Shown: positions 37,148 to 47,400 of the stretch, piece by piece
Layout: each line of letters starts with the position of its first letter
Position numbering within the stretch: position 1 is the first letter of the stretch
Source: CAVSSX01 sp963730735
Lineage (GTDB): Bacteria > Actinomycetota > Acidimicrobiia > Acidimicrobiales > RAAP-2
Direction of reading: 5' to 3'
Length of the DNA stretch: 64,000 nucleotides
Assembly (NCBI GenBank): GCA_963730735.1
Contig: CAVSSX010000008.1
Coordinates: 496,001 to 560,000 of the forward strand
The notes under the pieces: model-generated
The model's database searches: none
What the model was told of the DNA's origin: nothing
The model's input: only the letters and a program-made list of their open reading frames with translations
Translations under genes and position numbers: made by a program

Positions 37148-38312
37148 TCAGCCGGCCAGCAGCTCGTCCAGCCAGTCGAAGGCGGCGTCCCAGAACACGA
37201 TCGGCGCCATGCCCTCGCAGTGCCCCTCGGCCCCCTCGGACTCCCTGAACAGCCGGAAGGTCTTCTGACCGCCGAGGTGGTCGAAGAGGACCTTGCCCTG
37301 GCCGGTCGAGACCTCGTCGGTCTCGTTGTCGGTGGTGAAGCTGGGGCAGGTCACCTTCGGGGCCGACTCGACGTTGGTGTACTTCAGGAGCTCGACGAAG
37401 TACTGGCGGACCGAGTCGACCTGGTGGGTGACCATGCGCGGCGCCAGGAATGCCTTGACCGCCGGTAGCTGGAGCATCGACTCGAACTGGGCGTCGGCCG
37501 CCGGGTCGTCGATCTGCTTGGCCAGGTCGCCGAGCCGCGTGGTGGCCGCCGCCCCCATGTCGTACTGACCCGGGTCGGCGATCATGGCCGCCAGCCGGGG
37601 CTCACCGGCCGCCCCCCGAGGCGCCAGCACGCCGCCGAAGGACCGACCGACGAGGACGATCTTGTCCGGGTCGACCTCGGGCAGGGTCAGGAGGCCGTCG
37701 ACCATTCCCGGCACGACGTGCTCCCAGTCGGGCCGCATGGCCACCCGCTGGTCGTAGAGGACGCCCCCCTGGCCCGGCCCGTCGACGGCGGCGAAGGCGT
37801 AGCCGCGCTGGAGCGCCGACCCGATCGAGGCGTAGAGCTCCTCGGCCGTCCCGTCGTAGCCGCCGATGTGCAGCAGCGTCGGGCGGGGGCCACCGACCCC
37901 GGCCGGGGTGAAGAAGTAGCCCGACAGGTTCCCGGACAGGACCCGTCCGGGTTGCTCGAGCAGCGGCAGGGCGGCCCGGAAGGCGGCCACGCTGGCGGCG
38001 TAGGCGGTCCGCAGCTCGGTCCCGTCCAGGTTCTCCCGGTGGAAGAAGAACGCCTGGCGGAAGTACTCCGAGGCCCGCAGGTACCGACCCCGGGCACTGA
38101 CCGGGTGGCCGGCCTTCAGCGCCGCGTCGGCCTCGGTCACCAATCGCTGGGCGAACCCGGACCACTCCTTGTACCAACTGTCGGCGTCGCCCGGCGTGAT
38201 CAGGGCGGCGATGGCCAGGCACTCGCCCACGTTGGCCATCGCCCGAGTCGGCCTTGCCGACGCTCCGTTGCAACTCCCCGTCGAAGTTGACGTCGTCGAA
38301 GTACAGCTTCAT
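37148..38312 (-). CDS. Alpha/beta hydrolase, acyl-peptidase-like (one frameshift)
   Basis: About 388 residues from an ATG at 38312 with a GGGGAGGTGG site. The N-terminus (LYFDDVNFDGELQRSVGKAD) is in another frame from the body because of an extra base at 38240; without it translation would have to restart at an ATG at 38239. A helical cap precedes the hydrolase core, with the oxyanion strand TLLHIGGYDGTAEELYASIG, the nucleophile elbow VLVGRSFGGVLAPR and the likely catalytic His in SEGAEGHCEGM. Family members include dipeptidyl peptidase and 2,6-dihydropseudooxynicotine hydrolase-like enzymes; the substrate is unknown. Confidence 0.8.
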
Positions 38313-38541
38313 CCGCCACCTCCCCGTGACGAGCCGCGACTGTACCGCCGGGCCCCCGATCGGGCCGAACGTCGCCCGGCCCGCCCCCCGGTCTCGCCGG
38401 TGGCCGACCCCGCCGGGCTGGGTTCCGCTGCTCAGGCCCGGCGTGGCAGACTGGCTGCAGCGACTCCACGCACACGAACGCTGCGTCAGCGGAGCCGACG
38501 TCGGTCCCGGGGGGACCGGAAGGGACGAAGGGGGACTTGCG

Positions 38542-39696
38542 ATGAAGAAGCTGTTCAGCGTGGACGACCACATCATCGAGCCGGCGGACTGCTGGACCAG
38601 CCGGGTGGCCTCGAAGTACCGGGACCAGGCCCCGCACATCGTGCGGGAGGGCGACCGGGAGATCTGGCACTACGAGGACGTGCGCAACCCGACCACCGGC
38701 CTGAACGCCACCGCCGGCAAGGAGGGGTGGGACGCCGAGCCGGTCAACTTCAGCGACATGATCGACGGCTGCTACGTGCCCGAGGAGCGGGCCCGGGACC
38801 TGGCCCAGGAGGGCATCATGGCCTCGGTGGCCTTCCCGACGCTGCCCCGCTTCGGTGGCGCCCTGTTCCCCTCGTTCAAGGACAAGGAACTGGCCTCGGA
38901 GTGCGTGCGGGCCTGGAACGACTTCATGTTCGACTGGTGCGCCGTGGCCCCGTCGATGTTCGTGCCGATGAGCCTCATCCAGCTCTGGGACGTCGACCTG
39001 GCGGTGGCCGAGACCAAGCGGTGCCTCGACCGGGGCGTGCGGGCCATCTGCATCCCCGAAGAGGTGAGCATCCTCGGCCTGCCGTCGTACTTCAGCGGCT
39101 ACTACGACCCGTTCTTCGCCCTGTGCGAGGAGGCCGAGCTCCCGCTGTGCATGCACATCGGCTCGAGCGGCTGGCAGCCGTTCAAGTACCCCGAGGCCCC
39201 GTCGACGCTCGGCATCGCCATCAGCTTCGTGGCCACCCAGACCCACGCCGTCGGCATGATGTACGGCAACGTCTGCCGCAAGTTCCCCGACATCAAGATC
39301 GTCTACTCCGAGGGTGGCATCGGCTGGGTGGGCGCCGCCGTCGAGCGGGCCGACCGCATGTACAAGCGCCACGTCGGCTGGGACGGCACCATCGACAAGA
39401 ACGACCTGCTCCCCTCCGAGATCTGCAAGCGCAACATGTGGTTCTGCATGATCGACGAGGAGTTCGGCCTGGCCAACCGGGACGCCGTGGGCGTCGACCG
39501 CATCTTCTGGGAGAGCGACTACCCCCACTCGAGCTGCATCTGGCCCGGGACGCAGAAGATCGTCGAGGACCTCTTCGTCGGCGTGCCCGAGGACGAGTTC
39601 AAGAAGATCACCTACGAGAACGCCGACAACATCTTCAAGTGGAAGACGCCCGAGCCGACCGAGAACATCGACTCGCTGATCGTCACCTCCCGATAG
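38542..39696 (+). CDS. Amidohydrolase-2 family metal-dependent hydrolase
   Basis: A 384-residue TIM-barrel hydrolase of COG2159. The N-terminal motif is FSVDDHIIEPADCW, in which the first His of HxH is replaced, as in the paralogue at 14972. The barrel shows LPLCMHIGSSGWQP, YSEGGIGWVGAAVERADRMY and the C-terminal VDRIFWESDYPHSSCIWPG with the catalytic Asp. The ATG follows GAAGGGGGACTTGCG. Such genes are abundant in environmental actinobacteria and are tied to breakdown of aromatic or steroid-like compounds; specificity is not known. Confidence 0.88.
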   Translation: MKKLFSVDDHIIEPADCWTSRVASKYRDQAPHIVREGDREIWHYEDVRNPTTGLNATAGKEGWDAEPVNFSDMIDGCYVPEERARDLAQEGIMASVAFPTLPRFGGALFPSFKDKELASECVRAWNDFMFDWCAVAPSMFVPMSLIQLWDVDLAVAETKRCLDRGVRAICIPEEVSILGLPSYFSGYYDPFFALCEEAELPLCMHIGSSGWQPFKYPEAPSTLGIAISFVATQTHAVGMMYGNVCRKFPDIKIVYSEGGIGWVGAAVERADRMYKRHVGWDGTIDKNDLLPSEICKRNMWFCMIDEEFGLANRDAVGVDRIFWESDYPHSSCIWPGTQKIVEDLFVGVPEDEFKKITYENADNIFKWKTPEPTENIDSLIVTSR

Positions 39697-39762
39697 GCCC
39701 GGTGACGTTCGCCGGCCCGCCCGGCGAACGTCACGGCCACATCGAGCACCACGCAATCCCCG

Positions 39763-40533
39763 TCAGGCGCCAGCCAGGGGGAGCTCCACCGGGCTGAGGT
39801 CGACCCCCTCGACGCGCCGTCGTTGGCGCATCGAGAAGGGCGGCTGCGCCATGACCCGGGGACGCGTCCCGTGGTTGTGGCTGGAGGCGTGGAACATCAG
39901 CGGGTGAGCCAACACCACGTCGCCCTCCTCGGCCACGACTTCGACGACACCGGGCCAACCCGAGTCGTCGAGCATCGCCGTGAGCGGTCCGTCGAAGTCG
40001 TCGGCGTCCAGCCCCTCCGGGCCGGCCTCGGCCAGGAGTCCGATGGCCAGACGGTGGGACCCCTCGACGAGCAGGGTCCCACCGCCGCCCGGCTCGACGG
40101 TCGAGAAGCAGAAGAGGTTGAGCAGCGCCTGCTCGGGCGACCAGAGGTGATGGCGGAACCAGCCGCCCTCGATGTGCCAGTCGTCGCCGTAGGGGGGATC
40201 GTCGAAGCCGGGGAAGGTGATGGGCCACCATCCCATCTCCTCGGTCGGTTGCCACCGCCCCGGCCCGACCAGCTGGTCGACGGCCGAGCGCGAACCGTGG
40301 CGTCAGCGCCTCGGTGAACGGCGGAACGGTCAGCATCTCCTGCAGCCAGACTCGGGGTTCGGCGCCACTGCTCCGGGCGCTCCAGGTCGATGCCGATCCG
40401 GACGCCCAGCTCACGGCGAACCGCCCGGGCCACCGACGGCGAGAAGGCGTGCCGGAGCAGGGTCCAACCCCGCTCGACGAACGTCGTCGATCTGGCCAGG
40501 CGAGAGTGGCGGGGCGGTCGCGTCTCCCGGCAC
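39763..40533 (-). CDS. Phytanoyl-CoA dioxygenase-family protein (three frameshifts)
   Basis: About 256 residues from a GTG at 40533 after removing extra bases at 40482, 40361 and 40288. The reconstructed protein reads IDDFVERGWTLLRHAFSPSV, then EPRVWLQEMLTVPPFTEALT, and DDWHIEGGWFRHHLWSPEQA containing the HxE/D iron-binding pair, and later VVLAHPLMFHASSHNHGTRP with the distal His and 2-oxoglutarate-binding Arg. It is a nonhaem Fe(II)/2-oxoglutarate oxygenase of the PhyH group; the substrate is unknown. Conservation between the breaks suggests sequence errors. Confidence 0.75.
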
Positions 40534-40680
40534 GACCCCGACGTTAGAGCCCGACACCGAGGGCCTCGCCGCCCGCGAACGCCGTGCCGGTTTGCAGGAT
40601 GACCGGGAGCAGTACGCCGTCGACCATCCTCGATCGACCAGAGGTACGCTCAGCCGGTTCAGCAACGAGGGAGGGGCACC

Positions 40681-40836
40681 ATGGCGGCATGTGCAGCGTG
40701 TACCGGTAGTGGCAAGTGCAGTGTGTGCGGAGGGACGGGCAAGGTCGGCACCGTCTTCAAGGGCCAGTGCTTCACCTGTAAGCCCGACTGCTCGGGCAAG
40801 TGCGCCAGCTGCGGCGGGACCGGCCAGACGACCTGA
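40681..40836 (+). CDS. Small cysteine-rich DnaJ-type zinc-finger protein
   Basis: A 51-residue protein with an excellent GGGAGGGG site seven bases before the ATG at 40681. Eight cysteines fall in CxxC pairs followed by GxG: CAACTGSGKCSVCGGTGK, then CFTCKPDCSGKCASCGGTGQ. This is the zinc-binding pattern of the DnaJ central domain, here without any J domain. It could bind zinc and act in protein folding or redox handling, which is inference. It lies between the PhyH-like and SDR genes and is easily missed because it is short. Confidence 0.75.
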   Translation: MAACAACTGSGKCSVCGGTGKVGTVFKGQCFTCKPDCSGKCASCGGTGQTT

Positions 40837-40871
40837 GCCACGTGCCAGCGGGGCAACCCTGCCCTGCTCCC

Positions 40872-41605
40872 CTACCGCTGGGCCGTCGGTCGAATGAGGA
40901 TCTCGTTCATCGCCACCCGGTGCGGTCGCGTGACGGCGAAGGCGATGACGTCGGCGACGTCCTCGGACGTGATGGCCATCTGCTGGTACATCTTCTCCGC
41001 CGCCTGCTTGGTGGCCGGATCGTTGATGTGGTCGGTCAGCTCGGTGGCCACCGCACCCGGCTCGATGACCATGACCCGCACGTCCGGATGCAGTTCTTGG
41101 CGAAGGGCTTCCGACCAGCCGTTCATGCCCCACTTGGTGGCGGCGTAGACGGCGTTGCCCGACCGGGCCGTGCGACCGGCCACCGAGGAGAGGTTGACGA
41201 GGTCCCCTGACGCTCCCGGAGCTGGTCGAGGAACACCTCGGTGGCCGTCATGGCCCCGAGCAGGTTCGTCTCCACCATCCGCCGGTGGTCGTCGTGTCGT
41301 TCGTCGGTGAACGGGGCCAGCAGCATGACCCCGGCGTTGTTGACCAGGATGTCGGCGCCCCCCAGCTCGTCCCGCACCCGGTGGGCGGCGGCGGCCATCG
41401 ATGGCTTGTCCGTCACGTCGGCCACCATGGCCAGGGCGGCCTCGCCCAACTCGCCGGCCAGCGCCTCGATGCGATCGCCCCGGCGGGCCAGCAGGGCCAC
41501 CCGGAGGCCACCGGCGACCAACGCTCGTGCGGTCGCCTCGCCGATGCCCGACGAGGCGCCCGTGATGACGGCCACCCGGCCGGTTCCTGTCGCCGTGCTC
41601 GTCAC
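40872..41605 (-). CDS. Short-chain dehydrogenase/reductase (one frameshift)
   Basis: About 244 residues from a GTG at 41605 with an AGGAGAGG site. The cofactor motif VAVITGASSGIGEATARALV, NNAG in ADILVNNAGVML, and the catalytic YxxxK in AVYAATKWGMNGWSEAL define a classical SDR. The frame changes near 41206, between FLDQLRE and GDLVNLSSVAGR, by one missing base (or two extra). Unlike the other breaks in this window it is not a single extra base. It reduces or oxidises an unidentified alcohol/carbonyl with NAD(P)H. Confidence 0.82.
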
Positions 41606-41716
41606 GTGCGGTCCCCTCTCCTGTGTCCGACCGGGTCGTCGTCCGGCGTGACCCGAACCACGGGTCCTGGTCTCGTGGGCCCAACGTAGGCTGACGCCGA
41701 GCGGACGGAGGAACCC

Positions 41717-42595
41717 ATGGAACTGCTGCACCTAAACAACGGGATCGAGATGCCGGCGCTGGGCTTCGGCGTCTTCCAGACACCTCCGGCAGAGACCCGC
41801 GACGCCGTGCGGACGGCCCTCGACCTCGGCTACCGCCACATCGACACGGCGGCGGCCTACGGGAACGAACGAGAGGTGGGCGAAGCGGTCCACGGCTCCG
41901 ACGTGCCCCGCTCCGAGGTCTTTCTCGAGACGAAGGTCTGGATCAGCGACTTCGGCTACGACGAGACGTTGCACGCCTTCGACAAGAGCGCCCGCAAGCT
42001 GGGGGTCGACCAGATCGACCTGCTGATCCTGCACCAGGCCCTGCCCGGCTCCTTCGACCGGACCCTGGCCGCCTACCGGGCCCTCGAGACGCTGCTGGCC
42101 GACGGCAAGGTCCTCTCCATCGGCGTCAGCAACTTCATGGTCGAGCACCTGACGACGCTCCTGGACCAGGCCAGCGTGGTGCCGGCGGTCAACCAGATCG
42201 AGAGCCATCCCTACTTCTCCCAACAGGCGCTAGACGCCTTCGGAACCGAGCACGGCATCCTCACCCAGGCGTGGTCGCCGATCGGCGGCATCACCTTCTA
42301 CCGAGACTCGGGCCACTCCAGCACCCTCACCGATCCGGTGATCGGTGCCATCGCCAACGCCCACAGCAAGACCGCCGCCCAGGTGATGCTCCGATGGGGC
42401 CTGCAGCACGGACGATCGGTCATCCCGAAGTCCACCAACCCGAGCCGGATCGCCGAGAACCTCGACGTGTTCGACTTCGAGCTCACCGCCGACGAGATGA
42501 GCGCCATCGACGCCCTCGACACCGGTCACCGGGGAGGGCCGGAGCCCGAGGTGATCGCCCTCTCGACGCCGTTCGACTTCCCCATTCCCGAGTGA
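41717..42595 (+). CDS. Aldo/keto reductase
   Basis: A 292-residue (beta/alpha)8 reductase. The catalytic tetrad is complete: D43 and Y48 in GYRHIDTAAAYGNEREVG, K73 in VFLETKVWISDFG and H106 in IDLLILHQALPGSF. The NADPH-binding loop is RSVIPKSTNPSRIAENL. It resembles AKR5-type 2,5-diketo-gluconate reductases. It is divergent from the SDR gene about 110 bases away; both may serve carbonyl detoxification. Confidence 0.9.
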   Translation: MELLHLNNGIEMPALGFGVFQTPPAETRDAVRTALDLGYRHIDTAAAYGNEREVGEAVHGSDVPRSEVFLETKVWISDFGYDETLHAFDKSARKLGVDQIDLLILHQALPGSFDRTLAAYRALETLLADGKVLSIGVSNFMVEHLTTLLDQASVVPAVNQIESHPYFSQQALDAFGTEHGILTQAWSPIGGITFYRDSGHSSTLTDPVIGAIANAHSKTAAQVMLRWGLQHGRSVIPKSTNPSRIAENLDVFDFELTADEMSAIDALDTGHRGGPEPEVIALSTPFDFPIPE

Positions 42596-42634
42596 CGGCC
42601 GGATCGCGATCAACTCGACCGCTCGATCGATTCG

Positions 42635-43129
42635 CTAACCCTCCGCCGCGACCTCCGGGGACAATGCGTCGAGCACGGCGCCGATGCCCGCGGTGACGTC
42701 GGCGATGGTGGCGGCACCGAGTTTCGATCCCATCTCCTCGGCCCAGGCCCGCTGACGGGTCTCGATGTCGTTCAGCACCACCCGCCCGACCGGCGTCAAA
42801 GCGACGAGCTTCGACCGCCGATGGTTCGGGTTGTCCTCGTAGGAGAGCAGCCCGTCGCCGACCAGGGCGTCGGCCAGCCGCTGGACGCTCTGGCGGGCGA
42901 GGTTCCACGCCCGGGCGATGTCGGGGACGCTCATCGGCGCCGTGCCCGCCGCCGCCAGCACCCGCCAACGGGCGCTCGATTGACCCGCAGGGCGGGTCAG
43001 GCGGTCCCCCGCCTCGAGGAGCAGGCCGTCGCACCGCAGAAGCTGCACGACCAGGGAGCTGAAGGCCTCGGCGGCGCTGGAACGACCACCATTATTGACA
43101 GCATCCTGTCTACTCGGTACCGTGCTCAT
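42635..43129 (-). CDS. MarR-family transcriptional regulator
   Basis: A 164-residue winged-helix protein. The DNA-binding region reads TAPMSVPDIARAWNLARQSV and QRLADALVGDGLLSYEDNPN then HRRSKLVALTPVG, typical of MarR, with N- and C-terminal dimerisation helices. It is divergent from a VOC-family gene. Two inverted repeats lie at and just inside its start, so it probably represses both itself and the VOC gene. The second repeat lies inside the first codons, which raises the possibility of a start further downstream. Confidence 0.88.
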   Translation of the reverse strand: MSTVPSRQDAVNNGGRSSAAEAFSSLVVQLLRCDGLLLEAGDRLTRPAGQSSARWRVLAAAGTAPMSVPDIARAWNLARQSVQRLADALVGDGLLSYEDNPNHRRSKLVALTPVGRVVLNDIETRQRAWAEEMGSKLGAATIADVTAGIGAVLDALSPEVAAEG

Positions 43130-43145
43130 GACAGTATGTTGTCAT
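43097..43145. promoter_or_regulatory. Two inverted repeats between marR-like and VOC genes
   Basis: GACAG-CATC-CTGTC lies at 43097-43110 and ATGACA-GTATGT-TGTCAT at 43128-43145, centred about 33 bases apart. Both share the TGACA/TGTCA half-site. They overlap the MarR start codon and precede the VOC start at 43163 by less than 70 bases, consistent with a divergent MarR-controlled promoter. Confidence 0.65.
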
Positions 43146-43162
43146 ATCTCGAGGAGGAAGCG

Positions 43163-43531
43163 ATGGACTGGAAGATCGAGCTCGTGATGGTGCCGGTGAC
43201 CGACGTCGACCGGGCGATCCGCTTCTACGTCGACCAGGCGGGGTTCAACCTCGACCACGACCACACCCTCAGCGACGAGCTCCGCTTCGTGCAGCTGACC
43301 CCGACCGGCTCGGCGTGCTCGATCGCCATCGGCACCGGCATCACGGACCGGCCGATGGGTCCGGCGGCCATCCAGATCGTCGTCGCCGACGTCGAGGCCG
43401 CCCGGGCCGAGCTCGTCGGACGGGGCGCCGAGGTGACCGAGGTCGAGCACCTTCCCTGGGGCCACTTCGTCTACTTCAGCGACCCCGACGGCAACCGCTG
43501 GTCGCTCCAGGAGCTCATCCCCCAGGTGTGA
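43163..43531 (+). CDS. VOC-family (glyoxalase/bleomycin-resistance fold) protein
   Basis: A 122-residue protein from the ATG at 43163 with a perfect GAGGAGGAAG site. It shows the paired beta-alpha-beta modules of the vicinal oxygen chelate fold: MVPVTDVDRAIRFYVDQAGF at the start and HFVYFSDPDGNRWSLQELIP at the end, with a Glu near the C-terminus as a metal ligand. It may bind or isomerise a small electrophile or drug. The divergent MarR gene probably controls it. Confidence 0.88.
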   Translation: MDWKIELVMVPVTDVDRAIRFYVDQAGFNLDHDHTLSDELRFVQLTPTGSACSIAIGTGITDRPMGPAAIQIVVADVEAARAELVGRGAEVTEVEHLPWGHFVYFSDPDGNRWSLQELIPQV

Positions 43532-43564
43532 GCGGCCACGGCCGCATGCGCTCTAGATCGGCAG

Positions 43565-44480
43565 CCACCGCGACCTACCAACCCCCCCGGTGGTCCGGTA
43601 CTCGACAGATGCAGGGGATAGCAGCCAGGAGGAGTACGGCAAATACGAGGAGCACGTGAATCTGTGCCGCGAACGGGTCGGAACTCCGGCGACAACCGCG
43701 GTCGGAATGGAGACCGCGGCTATCGCCCCGGAGTCACGGACCATGCCCCGGAACCTTGAAATCGTTACCAACCGACCACCATGTTCCCCACCATGGCGGT
43801 GAGTACGGCCAGGATCCACCAACCCACCGCTTGGGGATGAATCGATGCCGTGCTGACTGCCGACTCGGTGTCGAGGTCGGTAACTCCCAGTCCGGAGCTC
43901 CGGACCTCGGCCTCGAACCGAGAGAAATCGGCCGATCCGTGCCGGAGTCGCACAAAATCGGCGTGGAAGAACACGGTCCGGCCCTGCATCGCAGGGCGAG
44001 TGCCTGCGTGGTGTATAGGAGGTAGGAGATCCCGTTGGTCGAGGGGAATTCTTCCTCAGATACTTCAATGACCCGAAGGGAGAATGCCGGGCCGCTTGCC
44101 GGGGCAGGCGCACCACTCAGCGCCACACGACGTTGTGCGCTGGCGGCGAACGGGACGTGGAAGACCGTTCCGAGGCCAACGCCGAGTCCTGTTGCAGTGT
44201 GGAGGGAGCCAACACCTCGCCTGGGTTCGAGGGGTCGGGCAGGGGTCCGGCCACCCGACGACCGCCACCTACCACCTCCTTTCCGAAGTGTGAGGAACGG
44301 TGCCTCTCCTGAACAGGGGCCCAGCCCCCACGCCACGTTCTGCTAGCACCACCGGGTGTCTGGGGATCGGGTTTGGGCGGCAGTACTGGGGTCACTGTGG
44401 AACTCCTGACCGGTTCAACCATCAGCCGGACGAGACTCACGGAGGTCAGACTGGTGAGCGTGCCCGGCGGAAAAGAACAG
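43565..44480 (-). pseudogene. Remnant of an FtsX-like ABC transporter permease
   Basis: No intact gene exists in this stretch, but minus-strand fragments in two or three frames resemble the extracytoplasmic region of large FtsX/MacB-type permeases. GLGTVFHVPFAASAQRR, SEEEFPSTNGISYLLYTTQA, then FFHADFVRLRHGSADFSRFE and STASIHPQAVGWWILAVLTA occur in the order found in such proteins, the last being the start of a transmembrane helix. Stops and frame changes separate them, and both ends are missing. GC content is visibly lower than in the genes to the left, so this marks the start of an accessory island. Confidence 0.5.
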
Positions 44481-44493
44481 CCGTGAGGGCCGC

Positions 44494-47400
44494 TCAGCGG
44501 CTGGGACTGCACCCCAATGACCCTGTCCCGATCCAGGAGGCCAATCCCTGATCGACGGAATGGCGTGAATCGAAGGTCATTGCGGGACCTCCTGCAAGAC
44601 CACGCGTCCCTTGAACGGCCATCCAAGTCACCAGGCGAACTTCGTGCACCTCGATGTCGGGCAGCGGCACCCTTGGCGGCGGTGCGGTGATACCTGCTTC
44701 GTCGAGGACTTCAGTCACCAGCCCGATTCGCTCTTCGTCGGTACGCCCTCGGTTTAGCGCACCCCGCACCTGGCGCGACACTTTGGCCGATGGGACACTC
44801 CTAAGACGGTTGGCGAGTTCGATCTGCGCCTCCCTCCCCAGGTAGCGCCCTTTTCCTAGCACGAGCGTGTAGGCGTCGCGGAAGGAGAGCGGGAGGTCGG
44901 GCTGGAAAGCGTTAGGGTCGGTGAGCTCCTTCCACGTCTCGTACACGCTGTCGCGGGCGACTTCCCATGCGTCGAAAGCCTTGTCGTAGACCTCTCGGGC
45001 AGCCATCGATCGGCAGTAGCGTTCTGCGGGTCCGCTACACGAAGAGAGATAAGCGTGTCGGAGGAGACGACCGGTAGGCTCTCCTCGGTGAACCGGATCG
45101 ACCAGTCATCGTTCGTCGGGACGTAACGGAACCAGGGCTTAGCACTGTTACCGATCTTGATGCAGAAGACGTAGCCATTGCCGCGGACAACCGGGTTCAC
45201 GAAGCCACTACCTGAGCCATACGGCAGGCTGAGGACGTCAGCCTTCATGGTCGGTTCCATGTTGAAGGCGCCAGAAGTCGCCGGCGGTACTCCTCGCCCG
45301 AGAGCGATGCACTGGAGCCGCCGGTGTCGAGTAGCTTCTCGAAATCGTCGACCACCTGGTCATCGGCCAGGTTGACCTCGTGGCCGGGGCCGCGTCCCGG
45401 AAGCACCTCGCCGGCCCCGACCGCCGCGTCGGCAAGCGCGAGCTTCTCCTCGAGCCGGGCTTCAAACTCCAGGAGCGCGTCGAGTCGCTCAGCTGGGAAG
45501 AACAGGCCGAGGTAGACGTAGTCGTGCTTAGAACCGATGCGGTCTATGCGGCCGTGGCGCTGAACGATGCGCATCGGGTTCCACGGAAGGTCGTAGTTGA
45601 TCATCTGGCCCGCCTGCTGGAGGTTCACACCCTCGGCGAGCACGTCGGTGGTGAAGAGGATGTCGAACTCATCCGTGGCGGCGGGCTCCCCTGCCGTTGC
45701 GTGGACCGGCGGTCTGGGGTGCGAACCCTGCGATCGTCGAAGCACGACCGCCCTGGTCGACACCACCGCTCGCGCCACGCTCATGAACTTTCGCGTAGGC
45801 GCCCATGATCGGGGGGCAACCCGCCCTGTAGTCGGCGAGTGGGGATCCCGCTGGAGCGGCCTCGATCGCCGCAACCACGGCATCGTGGATCGGGATGATC
45901 GTGTCAGTGAAGGCCGAGAAGACGATCACTTTCCGGCGATCGGCCTGCGAAAGTCCCCGCGGGTCGACGCGTTGCGCCTCCTTCGCGATCTCGGTCAGCT
46001 CCTCGATCAGCTTCTCAACTTTGGGCTCGACCCTTCGATCACACGCGGCGAGATCGCGCAGCTCGCACAAGGAGAGCGATGTCGGACTCGACGTCGGCTT
46101 CAGTTCGGCTAGTTGGTAGCCGTCGACAGACTCGATCTGGTCGTCCTCGTCGAACTCGGCCACGAACTCGTCAAGGTCGTCAGAGTCGGACGAAACCCAG
46201 TCGCTTAGAGCCTCGCCCCTGAGGACGAAACCCCGGCCGAAGGCGTCGAGGAACGCCTCATGGGAGGCGATCATCTTCTCCAGCGACGAATGAAGCGCAT
46301 GCGGGCTCGACTCCAGCCGCTTGAGCAGGCCCGACCGAAGAAGCCCGACGTTGGTGATCTGGTACTCCTGCAAGTCGTGGTCGACGGTGTACATGCTGGA
46401 CAGGTAGCGGGCAAGCATGAGCCGCTTCGGGTCACGGCTGCGGTCCTCCCACGCGCGCGGCGCGTGCGGGTCGGTCGGGTCGTCGAGCGCATAGACCATC
46501 GCGTCGATGAGCGCGAGGCCGTCGGCGTCGAGGTCGTAGCTCGATGCGCCGAACCTTCGGCTGCGGGAACTTGATCGTGGTCGGCTTGCCGTCAGGCCCG
46601 ATGATCAACTCGTTGGCGTAGTGCTCCTTTACGAACTTCCGGGTACGCCGGACGGCGACCTGGTCCATCAGGTCGAAGAGGTGCTCGGGCGTGAGGTTCG
46701 CCGGGTCGATCGCCTGCGCCTGCTTGATGTACTCGCGGATGCTCGGGATGCCCAGCGACGCGAAACGGGCGTCATCGCGGATGAAGTACTTGATAAGCGT
46801 TTCGAGGTCGGTCAGCGAGTTGTTGACCGGCGTCGCCGTCAAGCAGCACAACCTTTTTCGGGCTGCCGGCCGTGATGACTCGGTCGACTGCACCGGAGCG
46901 CTGTGCCCCGGAGTTACGCAGGTTGTGCGCCTCGTCGATGACGACGAGCGAGTAGTCCTCGATCTCCTGCATGAACGCGTCGATCGGACCCTTGTCGGGG
47001 TCGAGCCGGTTGCGGACCTCCTCATAGGAGTAGACCTTCACCCAGCGGCTGAAGTCATGGCGTGAGGAACGGCTCCCACATCGAGGTCTTCAGTGCGGCC
47101 GGAGCGACGATCAGAACCCGCTGTCGGTTGATGTTGGCGGTTCGGTAGATGACCTCGCCGGCGAGGAACGTCTTGCCTAGTCCGACCTCGTCGGCGACGA
47201 GTACGCCGCCGTGCTCGTCGAGAAGGCGCTCCATCCGAGCAACGCCATCGGCCTGAAAGCGCGTGAGGTTGAGGCCCGTTCGTACGTTCGGGTTCTCGTC
47301 GGCGTCGAGGTGCTCGCCGTAGAGCTCCCACAGCATCCGCAGGTAGATCGACCAAGGCGTGTGCGGTTCCCAAGCCGCCCATAGAGCTCGGCCAGGTCGT

